Positions 48,805-61,400 of a DNA stretch of 64,000 nucleotides are shown here, piece after piece. The stretch is taken from the NCBI RefSeq assembly GCF_963259705.1, contig NC_081844.1, forward strand, positions 19,887,715 through 19,951,714, read 5' to 3'. The notes beneath the pieces were generated by a model. It searched no databases, was not told the origin of the DNA, and saw nothing but the letters and a program-made list of their open reading frames with translations. The position numbers and the translations under genes were made by a program. Every line of letters starts with the position of its first letter. Positions within the stretch are counted from its first letter, which is position 1. The DNA is from Myotis daubentonii (Eukaryota; Chordata; Mammalia; Chiroptera; Vespertilionidae).

Positions 48805-49072
48805 TCAGAGCTCGTCCCGGGCAGCGCTGTCCAGCGGGGACTGGAGCACGTCCGAGTTTTTGGCCTCTCGGCTCAGGGCCTGCTGCTCCCTCATCTTCTG
48901 GGATTTGGCGCGGTCCCAGTCGGTCTTGACGTGCTCGTTGTTCCACACAACCGAGGTCTCTGTGTCGCTCACGTAGCCGTCGTCCCCCGTGTAGTGCGTG
49001 GGGAACACGAGCAGAGGCTCCACGGAGAAGGCGCGCAGGTTGCGAGGGGAGAAGTGGGTCTTATACTCGGAC
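48805..49072 (-). CDS. COLGALT1: COLGALT1 last exon (~12): RDEL terminus and stop
   Basis: Acceptor tgcccttccag. Encodes [20 protein letters not shown] to LDSAARDEL, then TGA (48807-48805). RDEL is a KDEL-type ER-retrieval signal, in line with ER-lumenal action. Confidence 0.96.
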
Positions 49073-52000
49073 CTGGAAGGGCAGGGAGTAAGGGGCAGCA
49101 GTGGGTCGAGGGGACGGGACCGATGGAGGGAGAAGTGAAAGGGAACAGTCTGAGACAGAAGGGGGATGGGGTTCAAATGGAGCCAGAAGTGGAGGGGACA
49201 CACAGAGGAAGTGGGCAGAGAAAACGGCACCTTCCTGGGGCCCCCCCAAGATCCTCATGCCCCGCCCCCTCCAGGACTGCCGCCTGCTACCACAGCCCAC
49301 TGCCCGAGCAACCCCTTCTCACACTGGGTGCTTGTCGAACATGACCGGCAGGAACTCGTCCACGGGCAGCATCTTGGAGAGCGGCTGGGCCGCCAGCAGC
49401 TTGCGGGCGCCTTGCAAGGAGATGACGTAGGCCAGTGTCCAGTAGGAGTAGTCGGCCTCCACCAGGTTCCTCACGCGGGGCACAGCCTTCTCGGGGTGCT
49501 CCACCTGCATCCGCTTCCGGCCCACATAGCTGGGGTGTGGAATTGAGGCCGTCACCCTCCTCCCGCCCACCAGAGCACGCTGACCCAGCAAGGCCCCTGT
49601 CCGGCCCTGGGGAGGGAGCAGGCTTGGGTGTCTGGGGCATAACAAGGAGGCCAGTGTGGCTGGACTGGCAGAACCACAGGGGTCTGTGGCCTCAAGGAAG
49701 AGGGTGGGTTTTTCCCTAGGCACTAGGGAGCCATGGAAGGATCTGGAGCTGGGGGCAATGGGATTTCTGGGACGTTCTCTGAGGCTGTGCTACAAGGAGG
49801 AAAGGGGCTGAGAAGGAAGCTGCGCTGGGCTCAGAGGGCTGTGTGGCAGTGGAGGAAGGTGCGAGGATCTGCGAGCAGTCGGGAATGAAGGGGTGCAGTT
49901 ACGGTCAGGGCCCTGCACACTGCAGGGGAGGGGGAGGAGGAACCAACCCCCCCCCCCCATATGAGATCCCAAAGAACTGTTCCAGAGATATGGTGAGCAC
50001 ACCTGACCTAGTGGTGGGCTAAGACCCAGGCTCCCCGGCTACTTCCCACACTGGGCCAGCTCTGAGCTACCATGTCCTGACCACACCGACCCCAGGCCAC
50101 CCCCCAGCTCCTTAGCCAGCCCACAGACTTCCTGGGCAAATCTTCGCCACCCCACCCGCCACAGGACACCTCCCGTCTCCAAGCCCTGAGGAGGCCTCAT
50201 CCCCACAGCCAGGGCCCTACACTTCCAGGTCCTCCTCCCACGGTCCTACCCCACAGGCCCGAGGCCACGCCCCAGCCCTGACTACCCTCAGGTCCGCCCC
50301 TCACACCGGCCACACACACACAGAGCACTGCTGCCACACGTCCAAGAGCTGGCCCAGCTAGTCCCCACAGACACCTTCAGGCACAGAGGCTCCGGTTCCA
50401 CCCACTCCAGACAATGCCCGAGCCCTGGCCCCAACCTCAGCCCCAACCCACTCCACACCAGGCCCCAGACCACACCTCTGAACTCTGGCCCTACCCCAGG
50501 CCCCAATCCACCCCACCCCATACTTTACCCCCGGGCTCTGGCCACGCCCCAGGCCACACCTCCTGGCATGGCCCCACCCCCAGGCCCCGCACTCACATGA
50601 GGTCCCAGTCCAGATCCTCCCTCTCCACATCCCGCATGAGGTTCATCAGGCGCCTCTTGAAGAAGATTTCGAAGCGCAGGTCGTCCTCGAAGACCAGCGA
50701 TTTCTTCAGTCCCTTCTCCACGACCTGAGGGGGAACAGGGCCAGGCCTAACCCTGAAGCCAGCTCAGCTTGAAGGCTCTGGGGCAGCAGGCGAGAAGAAA
50801 ATGCACCCCTCGCCGCCGCTGTCTGGACTGACTTCCCCTCGGGCTACCACTTTCTAGAACATTAAACAATACATGCCCGGGCCTGGCCGTTCCTCCCATT
50901 CCAGGGCCTGGGACTGAGCTGACACAGCCCTCTCCCTCATGCAATGGCAGGCAGACTACCTCTCACCCTTTAGGCTTCAGCTCCAATGTTGCCCACCCAG
51001 GAGCTCCTTCCCAACCACCACCCAAAGCTGCCAGTTGAGGACAATTCATAGCCCTAGGTCCCTTCTCCAGATGTATCTCACTTATTTCACTCTCATTTGT
51101 TTCTTTGTGGCTTATCATCAGTCCGCCCACTTCCCAGGGCTGTGAGCCCCTTGCAGGGGGCTGGGTCTGTCCCGGTGGCTATCATGTCCCCAGCACCAGC
51201 ACCAGGCGAGGTACACAGTAGGTGCTTGGCAAATGTTTCCTGAATCTTCATGACGGTGCCCGGAGGCAATGACTGTCATATGGGGAAATTGAAGCTCAGG
51301 CTGGGAAGAGCCTTCCTGCTCACAGGGCTCAGCCCTCTAAGAGGCAGGGCTGGACTTAAACCCAGGGCCGCGTGGACACCACCACCTCTGCCTCATGCCA
51401 CCCACAATGAATCTCAGAAAAAAGGGCAACCCTAGCGAGCACTCATTGCCTGAAACCCCTGAACACCCCCTCCAGAGCACCCTCCCACCTGCATCTGGAC
51501 ACCGCATCTGGCTTCGTGCCTGTAGTCCCAGGTTCGAATCCCAGCCTGGCATCCCCACCTACCACAGCCTCTCTCTCCAAGTGTGTCTGATGAGCCCCAG
51601 GGCTAATGAGCTACCCCTGGCGTGGGCTCTGTGCCAGTTAATGTCACCATGGCTGCTACAGCTATCAGTAAATGTCAAGACCAGAGTCCAGGCTCTAGAC
51701 ATCTGAAAGAAGCTAGGTGTGAAGAGGCCACACTTGGAAACTGGGCTCCCCCCTCCCCTTCCCCAGTCTCAGTGTCCACATCTACACAATGGAAGGACAT
51801 TCCCTAAAGAGGGGCCCTGGGTCCTGCTGCAGCCTGGGAGTCTGCCTGGGGGGCAAGCAATGCCCTCCCTGAGCTGTGCGAAGGCCGAGGAGGACCCTGC
51901 CCTACTCACTTCGCCAGACACTCTACCTGCTGGACTCACCTCCTTCCAGATGTTATAGTGGCTGAGGAAGCAGCCCAACTCTCCCTTGGTGAGGGGCCGC

Positions 52001-55000
52001 CCATGGTAGGGGTCCTGGTAGCCGGGCAGCATCTGGATGCCCAGTGCCTCCACCTGGCTGGTGTTCATGGCTCTGGAAGGGGGGACAGGAAGGGGTCAGT
52101 GGACACCCCATGCTGCCGGCTACTCCACCATTGGCTAGTGCCCTCCTGCTGAGCAGCTGCTTCCCTCTTCAACTACTGGCGCCCCTCCTGGGCCTGCGGC
52201 CAGGTCTGCGGGGGGCGGGCCACCCAAGTGTGGCTCTGTCAGCCGTCTCCTAGGGTCAGACTCACTTCCCCTCCACCAGGGCCCCATCAGCACGGTCTAC
52301 ATTCCAGCATGGTCTACAGGGTAGGGCTCAGCTGCCACCCATGGCCCCAGTGCACAGTCTACACCCCTCCCCAGGGTAGGGCTCAGCTGCCACCCATGGC
52401 CCCAGTGCACCATCTACACCCCTCCCCAGGGTAGGGCTCAGTTGTCACCCATGGCCCCAGTGCACGGTCTACACTCCTCCCCTAGGGTAGGGCTCAGCTG
52501 CCACCCATGGCCTCAGTGCACCATCTACACCCCTCCCCAGGGTAGGGCTCAGCTGCCACCCATGGCCCCAGTGCACCATCTACACCCCTCCCCAGGGTAG
52601 GGCTCAGTTGTCACCCATGGCCCCAGTGCACCGTCTACACCCCTCCCCAGGGTAGGGCTCAGTTGTCACCCATGGCCCCAGTGCACGGTCTACACTCCTC
52701 CCCTAGGGTAGGGCTCAGCTGCCACCCATGGCCCCGGTGCACGGTCTACACCCCTGCCCTCAGATTGGACTCACTTGCCGTCCACAGCCTCCACCAGCCG
52801 GACCTTGATCTCCTGCGCCCACAGCGCCCAGAGCATGCGTTCCCGCCGGTCCTGCCGCCGCTTCAGGTTGATCATGAAGACCTGTGGCACAGAGCCTCTG
52901 TTGGACTCTCCAGCCCTAAGTTCCCCACCCTTCCCCCGCCCCGCCCCAGAAGGCCTGGCCCACCTCGTCGAAGCCCATCTTGTCAGGCATCTTGGTAGGC
53001 ACCGAGACAAACCGGGAGGGCTCTGCTGGGGGGTACTTCACTGCGGAGAGGAAAGAAGCCGAGGGGTGACTTGGGTCATGGGGTGCGGTCGGGGGGAGCA
53101 TTCCAACCTCTCTCCATTGCGCCCTCCGCATCCCCTCCATGGCTCCATATCAGCCTGAGGTTGGAGAACTGCCTGGCCTGTCCCCAACCATAATCCTGGT
53201 GCTAGTCTCTCCCTCACCTCCTACCCACTCTGGCTGTTAGCACACCAACCTCATCCATTCCTACCTCAGGACCTTTGCACATGCTGAGCCTCTGCCTGGA
53301 ACACCCTTCCTTCCTCCTCCCCCTACCCCAGTTCTCAGCTAAGATGCCATGTTGAGGAGGGGTGAGTCTCCCACTGCCTCAGGTTGAGTCAGGTACCTCC
53401 TCCCGCTCCCCACAGCACCGGGGTTTCCATCATCAAACCTCTACCCTGCTATCCTAACTCGCTGTCTACTGTGAGCCCCGTGAAATCAACACCAAGTCTG
53501 TCCACGCACACTGGGTCTCCAGTGCCCAACATAGGGCTCAGCATACAGCAGGCACTCAATAACTGCTCGCAGAATGAACCAAGGATGAATGGCCTTGACC
53601 TACCCGGGCCTCAGATTCCTCATCTATAAAATGGGCTGATAACACCTCAGAGGTTATTCACGAAATGATGCCATGCAGTCACATTTGCGTGGGCTGAATG
53701 GCAGGCATCCTCCCGCAAACATTAAGTTGGTGTCCAAACCCCCAGGAGCCCAGAATGTGCCCTTATTTGGAAACGGGGTGCTTACAGAGGTGTTCAGGGT
53801 AGAACGAGGTTGTTAGCGTGGGCCCTAATCACTATGACTGGGATCCGGATAAAAATGGAAACTTTGGCCCTAGCTGGTTTGGCTCAGTGGATAGAGCATT
53901 GGCCTGGGGACTGAAGGGTCCCGGGTTCGATTCCAGCCAAGGACACATGCCTGGGTTCCGGGCTTGATCCCCAGTAGGGGACGTGCAAGAGGCAGCCAAT
54001 CAATGATTCTCTCTCATCATTGATGTTTCTCTCTCTCTCCCTCTCCCTTCCTCTCTAAAATCAATAAAATATATTTAAAAAAAAAAAAAAAGACAGCCCA
54101 TTCATATGTAAAACTTTAAAAAAAAATGGAAAATTTGACTGGCGGGTGACTTAGTTGGTTGGAGCATCATCCCATACACCAAAAGGCTGTGGGTTTGATT
54201 CCCAGTCAGGACATATACAGGAGGCAACTGACCGATATTTTGATGTTTCTCATATCAATGTTTCTCCCCCTCCCCCTCCAAAAATCCATAAAAACATATC
54301 CTCAGGTGAGGGTTTTTTTTTAATGGGAAATGTGGACACAGAGACACACAGAGGGAAGACACAGGAGAAGACGGCCATCTGACCGAGGGGCACGTCTCCA
54401 GGCCAAGGTGCGCCCAGAACGTCAGAGCAGTCCTAACTGCTCCCCATGAGCTGCTCAGACCACATCCCCACAGCGATCCTGGCATATATATGCCTGTGGT
54501 TCCCCCAGAAGGGCCAGACTTTCAGGTACACATGAGCCTGCAGACGCCCCTGCCTGCCCCCCAGGCTGCCCAGGAAAGCCCAACTGGATTCCAAGTGTGG
54601 TGTCTGCTTCACCAAAAACAAAGGCCCCGTGTGAGCGCAAGGGACAAACACAGGGCCCTCTGTCTGGAAGAGACCTGGACAAGGCCCAGACCTGACCCAG
54701 AACCTTCCACCCACAGCCTGGGCCTCCTCCAAGGCCACCACGCCCCAGGGCTTCCTCCCCCCGAGTCCCGCAGCTCCTGGGCACCCCACTCTCCTTAGGA
54801 TGGCTGACACCAACGGCAAGACTTGGGGATCTTGGGACACAGGCCCCAATCCCAGGTGCCCATCCCTTCTCTGTCTGACCCTCAGCTCAACCCCCCATTG
54901 GGGATGGGGTGAGTGGTGAGAGAACTGCCAGTGGGAGGTGGGATCTTGTCACCCTGAGCCTTTCTGCAAGTCTGAAACTTTACTGTGAGAGAGATCTCCG

Positions 55001-55440
55001 AACACATGAAAACCCCTGCTCGGCCCAGGGCCGGGTCCCCACACGCGGACGGAGCGGAACCGTGCTTTAACAGAGGAAGGATGTACACACATATCTGAAC
55101 CCCCCGGGCCCTCCCCCCATCTGTTCTGTGTGCTCAGCTCTGGCCCTCAAGAAAGAAGCAGGAGGGCATTCATGCCTCTGTCACGGTGGAGTGTATAGCA
55201 GCAGTGTTAACGGCTTCTTGACCAGAAACAGTAACAGAAATAGAGGTGAAATTTAAATGAGGAAAACCATGGCAGCCACAGGGATGCTCCAGGGTCCAGC
55301 CGCAGGTGGGAGTGGGCGCCAAGCAGAGGTCTCTCTCTCGGGACAGTGGTCCGGGGGGCTCCTGGCCTAGGCCTGAGCATCTGCATGTGACAGACACTTG
55401 GGTATTGTGCAGGGAGCGTGCCATTCCACCTTCAGCCACC

Positions 55441-55490
<50 letters not shown>

Positions 55491-58400
55491 ACAACCTTCT
55501 AGAAGCAGGTAAGAGTGGGGCAACTACCAGCAGCGGGAGCCTGGACCCTCCCCATCTGTGCAGTGGGGGCGGGGGTGCTGCTTTGCAGGCCTTCTCTGAG
55601 ATGTGTGGCCAGTGGAGGGCAGAGCCCCCCGGAAGTGGACACTGTCCCATTGTCCTCTTGCTCTGGAGAAACCCCACGTCCACCAGGAGGCCGCTCCTCG
55701 AGCAACCTTGATGGCAGCTCGGCCCTGTGTGCTCAACCCATCTCGAGGCCACCAGAGGTAGGGCTGCTAGTTTAATAATTTACAGATTTATTTACTGAAA
55801 AGACATGAGCTTGCAACTATGGTAAAAATATGTAATTCCCTTTTTAAAATAGATGTATTCAAATAAAACAAAAGTATATACATACGATATGTATTAAATA
55901 AGTAATGGGTCTGAGGTTTAGAAATGGCCCAAAAGGCTGTGGCCCAGACACTGCCATGCACATAAAGGTTCATCAGTGAAAACCTTCTGTCCTCCCTGCT
56001 CCCATACCCTCCATGGCTCCTGACTGCCCCTGAGGAAAGCAGTGCCTAAGCCCGCCAGCTCTACCCGCTCAGCAGCCCCACTTCTGCCCCCGCTGACCTT
56101 GCCTGCTCCCTGAGCTCGTGTCCCTCTAGCCTCCCAGTCTGCAGAATACTCCCTCTGGCTATAATCCCCTTCTGGCTAACTACTACTCACTCTGCCTCTT
56201 AATGCCACCTCCTCCTGGAAGCCCACCCTGACTGCCATGCCCAGCTGCTGCAAGCCAGTGCTCCCTGAGAGCAGGGACAACTGTCCACCTTGTTCATGCC
56301 AGGTTCCCAGTGCCTGGCAAAGGCACTAGCACCCAGCAGGTGCTCAATCAGCGTTCAGGGTATGGATGTGTGATGACAGAGAAAGGGCAGTGTGGACGGA
56401 CTCACCCATAACCTCCAGCTGCACATGCATGAAGCTCTCAGCCTCATCCTGGAGAGTACTATGTGACCGCAGCGGCACTGGCAGGAAGCCGTACATCTCC
56501 TTGTTGCACACGTACATCTGGACCTCTGGGGCCAAAAACAACAATCAAAACTGAAAACTGAGCAACAAGGTGGCAGTGGCCACCTCTGACCACAGCGTCA
56601 GCCTCACAGCCCAGTGTGGGGTGGAAAGTAAAGGAGTCCCACCCCCTTTTCCCAGCAACCAGCAGAAACCCCTCAGACCTCCACCTGGGACTTGGAGTCA
56701 GAACAGGGGTTCCCGCTGGCAGGCGAGACACTGACAATCAGAACTGTTAGAAAGCACCTTATGCCCGGCTGGTGTGGCTCAGTGGTTGAGTGTCAACCTA
56801 TGAACCAGGAGGTGAGGGTTCGATTCCTGGTGAGGGCACATACCCAGGTATCAGGTTTGTTTCCTGGTCGGGGCAGGTACAGAAGGCAACCGGTCAATGT
56901 TTCTTGTTCACATCAATGTCTCTCTCCCTCTCTCTCTCTCAGCATGTCCTCTGGTGAGGTTTAAAAATAAAAAAGATGCACATTCCTTTTTCTTTTTTTA
57001 AAAAATCCTCACCCGAGGATATTTTTCCATTGACTTTTAGAGAGAGTAGAAGAGAGAAGGAAAGACAGAGAGAGATACCAATGTGAGAGAAACACATCGA
57101 TTGGTTGCCTCCTGCACACTCCCTGACCAGGGCCCGGGCCGGGGAGGATCCTGCAACTGAGGCATGTGCCCTTGACAGGAATCGAACCCAGAACCCTTTG
57201 GTCTACAGGCCAACGCTCTATCCACTGAGCCAAACTGACTGGGGCTGATGCACATTTCTGCACAAAAATGGGATGCAGTTGGATCAAATGTCAGTAAGGT
57301 GACCTCCATCTGCATTTGTCTTTTTCTGGATGGTTTAAATTTTTATACTGAGTGTGTATTTTAAAAAGTTAATAAGTCACCCTAACCGGTTTGGCTCAGT
57401 GGATAGAGCATCGGCCTGCGGACTGAAGGGTCCCAGGTTCGATTCCGGTCAAGGGCATATACCTTGGTTGCAGGCACATCCCCAGTAGGGGGTGTGAAGG
57501 AGGCAGCTGATCAATCTTTCTCATCGGTGTTCCTAACTCTCTATCCCTCTCCCTTCCTCTCTGTAAAAAAATCAATAAAATATATATTTTAAAAAAAGTT
57601 AATAAGTCAATGAAAATAATTTTCACTTTAACTGGCTAGCTTTTACATAATGAGGGTAGATGGTATAGATCAGTGGTCAGCAAACTGCGGCTCGCAAGCC
57701 ACATGCGGCTCTTTGGCCCCGTGAGTGTGGCTCTTCCACAAAATACCAACTTCTGCGCATGGGCGACGAAGTTTCAATCGCACTGTATGTGCACGCCCAC
57801 ACGTGGTATTTTGTGGAAGAGCCACACTCAAGGGGCCAAAGAGCCGCAGTTTGCCGACCACTGGTATAGATCTTTTAGGCTGCTGGCCTGACAGTCTGTC
57901 TTAACAACTTAACCCTGCCCTTGGGATGTGGAGGCAGCCATAGACCACACTTAAATACACGGTGTGGCAGCGTGCCAGTGAAACCTCCCCTGTAGGCACC
58001 AAAATTTGAACTTCATGCAGTTTCAGATGTCACAAACTATTACTATTCTCTTCATGTTTTCTTCCAACCATTTAAAGACATAAAAACCATTCTTAGCTTG
58101 TAGCCATACAGAAACAGATGGTGGGTCAGATCTGGCCTGCTGGCCACCGTTTGCTAATAACCCTTGATTTAAAGTAAATGACAGGTTAGCATACGGCTCT
58201 GTTCTCGTGTTCTCTAAAGGGCTTTTTCATAATTATACAATTAGGGAACGGTTACGTTCAACCACAGAAAATTGGGAGAATGTAAGAAAATATTAAGTTG
58301 GAAATAACCTTCCATAAGTAGGTCCCCTTTAGACCTGGGAGGCGAAGACCCTCGGCAAAGCCAGGGCTGGAGAAAGAATGGGTCTGTGGCCACCATCTGA

Positions 58401-61400
58401 ACACCTGGACACGCCCCCACCTGCGGCCACCGGGACCCTGCGCGCGTTCTGGTTCTGCGGACCTTCTGTGGCCTCTGCGGGGACATGTTCAGCTCAGATT
58501 CCAGAGAACCGAGCAGATGACATCCCCGGGACAGCAACCCCCCAGGGCTCACCTGCCTGCTTGCAGGAGAAGGCGAAAACGATGATGTCATCGAAGGCCC
58601 AGGTATAGTCCGCGTGTGGCGGGTAGAACGCCAAGCTCCTGGAGGCCGCCTTCCGCAGGTCGATCAGGAAGGTCGAGTGCACCATGGGGACCGCGAAGCA
58701 GCCCTGGCGGTCCCGCTTGCGAATGGGGATGTAGGCAGGCGTGCGCTTGTAGTAGCCCTGCGGGGAGGGGCGGAGTTCTGCAGGGGTCCCCTGAGGGGAG
58801 GCCTGCGACCCAGGACAATGAGAGCCATGGAACACCTAGAGAGCGAGGCCCAGGTGCCAACTCCTGCCTAGGGTGGGCCTTCCTGAGCACCGGCTCTGGG
58901 CATGGTCGGTGACAGGCTCCGCCCCCGGCGCCTGGGCTAAGGGGACAATGGCCGATAACAGAAAAACGGCTGTCTACTTGCAGACCTGGCCCCACACTTC
59001 CGATCAGAAAGGCAGCCTATGAAGGAGGAAATTTAAAAGCCGAAAAAGGTTTTAACATTAAACTGGCCTACAACTAAAAACAAAAATAAAGAGTTCTTGG
59101 CTTCAGGAACTGGTCCGGGGATGGGAGGAGAGATGGACAAGGCCAGTCCAGGAGGACTTCAGCGGGAAGCTGCTGGGATGGTTCCCCAGGGTCTGAAAAT
59201 GAAGCCACCCAGGGGTGGAGGAAGACAGGAAGCTGTCTGAACGTCTGAATCAAGCCGTGCCTGCCGTCCCATCTGGGCACCACCACTCCCTACCGTGTGG
59301 ACTAAGGACGATCACGAAGGTGTGAAACGCTCACCATGAGCTGGTGTGATAATAAGTTCGGCCCCCACTTGCTTGGCCCAGCCCCCAGCACCCCAAGCCC
59401 TCTGCGCTACCCAAGCAGGCGCCTGACCTGGGAAGTCATCCCACACCAGAAATTGGAGTACGCAGCCCGGGAATCCAGCATGGGTGCCACCACCGTCTTG
59501 TTCTCGGCGATGAGCAGCGTCAGCGTGTCAGGGTTCAGGATCAGGTTGTCTGCGTCCACAAACTACAAAACATCCAACAGGACATCACTGGGAGCTGCTG
59601 GAGTGACCGGCTGGGCCACAGCTCGGAATGATGGGGCAGAGGCAGCGTCCTGGGGTCTGAAGAACCATCCGGTGCCCCAACCCACAGCTCTACCTTAGTA
59701 ACAAGCCAAGTTACAGCCACACAAAGAAACGGGCTGCTACGGAAGGGGCAGGAATGGGCCACATGGCGCACAGAAACACAAATGGGTCCCAGACAGGGCA
59801 CTGTCGAGATACCAGACATGACGGGGGCGGGCCATGTGGCTCCATCAGTGGGAACTTTTACAACAGGCAGCGCTGGTCAGTGAAGAGGAGGGGTGGACCA
59901 GAGGCCACCTCCGAGAGGAATACACTTTTTTCTCTGTGAGTTAGATGCCAATAAAAAGTTCATAAAAATAGATACTTTATTTTGCTTTAACACCTTGAAT
60001 GTTGGGGTAAAAATATGGTAACTTGTTTGTTACAAAGAAAAAAGTTTGGAACAATTAGGTAAGGATGTTTCTGTCCTGCAGGTCCCGTAGAGAACGATTA
60101 GGAGATGATTTTTAAGAAATGCATCTGGCCCTAGCTGGTTTGGCTCAGTGGACAGAGCGTCAGCCTGCAGACTGAAGGGTCCTGGGTTCAATTCCGGTCA
60201 AGGGCACATGCCAGGGTTGCGGGCTCGATCCCCAATGTTGGGGCGTGCAGGAGGCAGTTGATGAACGATTCTCAGTCATCATTGATGTTTCTATCTCTTT
60301 CTCTCCCTCTTCCTTCCTCTCTGAAATCAATAAAAAAAACAAACAAACAAACATGCATCTGGCCAGGCCAGTGTGGCTCAGTGGTTGAGCATCGATCTAT
60401 GAACCAGGAGGTCACTGTTCGATTCCCAGTCAGGGCACATGCCTGGGTTGTGGGCTTGATCCCCAGTAGGGGGCGTGCAGGAGGCAGCCGATCAGTGATT
60501 TTCTCTCATCATTGATCTTTCTATCTCTCTCTCTCTTTCTCCCTTCCTCTCTGAAATCAATAAAAAGATATATTTTTTAAAGATGCATTCTGTTACTCAC
60601 AGGGGCTTTTGAGAGCATTTGAGTCACTTGAGGAAAACAACAGCAGACACTGGCATTCCAGGCTCCTCTGGCACCATGGCACAGCATGCCGCACGGGACC
60701 CTCAGCTGGAGACAGGAGGGGCAGCCCTGGGACAGGCTGCGCAGGTGCGTATGTTCCCCACCCAGCTCCCTGCGGACATTTACATCCTGACCTCTGGATA
60801 TATGTGCAGTAAAAGCAGCTGGGCCCTGGCCGGTTTGGCTCACTGGATAGAGCGTCGGCCTGGGGACTGAAAGGTCCCGGGTTCGATTCCGGTCAAGGGC
60901 ATGTACCTTCGTTGCAGGCACATCCCCAGTAGGGAGTGTGCAGGAGGCAGCTGATCGATGCTTCTCTCTCATCGATGTTTCTAACTCTCTATCCCTCTCC
61001 CTTCCTCTCTGTAAAAATCAATAAAATATATATATTTTTTAAAAAGCAGCTGGAACAGTCCAGAAGGTCCTCAAAAAGTTAAGAACATAGTTATCATGTG
61101 ACCCAACAAGTCCATCCCTGAGGATAGAGCAAGAGAACTAGAAACAGGGACTCCGACAGATACGTGAACACCTATGTTCAAAACAGCAGGATTCACCATT
61201 GCCAGGAGGTGGAAACAATGTCAGTGTCCAACAGATGAACGGATAACCAAAACGGGGTCCGGCCACACAATGGAATATCGCTCAGCCATAAAAAGGTCAG
61301 AAGCACTTAGGCTACAACATGGAAGAACCTCGAAAACATGCTGAGAGAAGCCATGTGCTGTGTACTCCATGCACACAGAGTGCCCAGAACTGGCAAGTCC

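Larger units (their letters stand above)
53690..54425 (+). mobile_element. MaLR/MLT1-like LTR remnant carrying two Ves insertions
   Basis: Left part 53700-53850 (cccttatttggaaacggggt); right part 54325-54420 (acacagagacacacagaggg). Two Ves SINEs lie between. Confidence 0.6.

Noticed and set aside
48562..49344. 260-residue plus-strand open frame
   Set aside because: Antisense shadow of the last COLGALT1 exon and its 3'UTR, which have clear family identity on the other strand.
52318..52757. Regularly spaced repeats resembling a CRISPR array
   Set aside because: The whole unit repeats without variable spacers, in a mammalian intron; it is a minisatellite.
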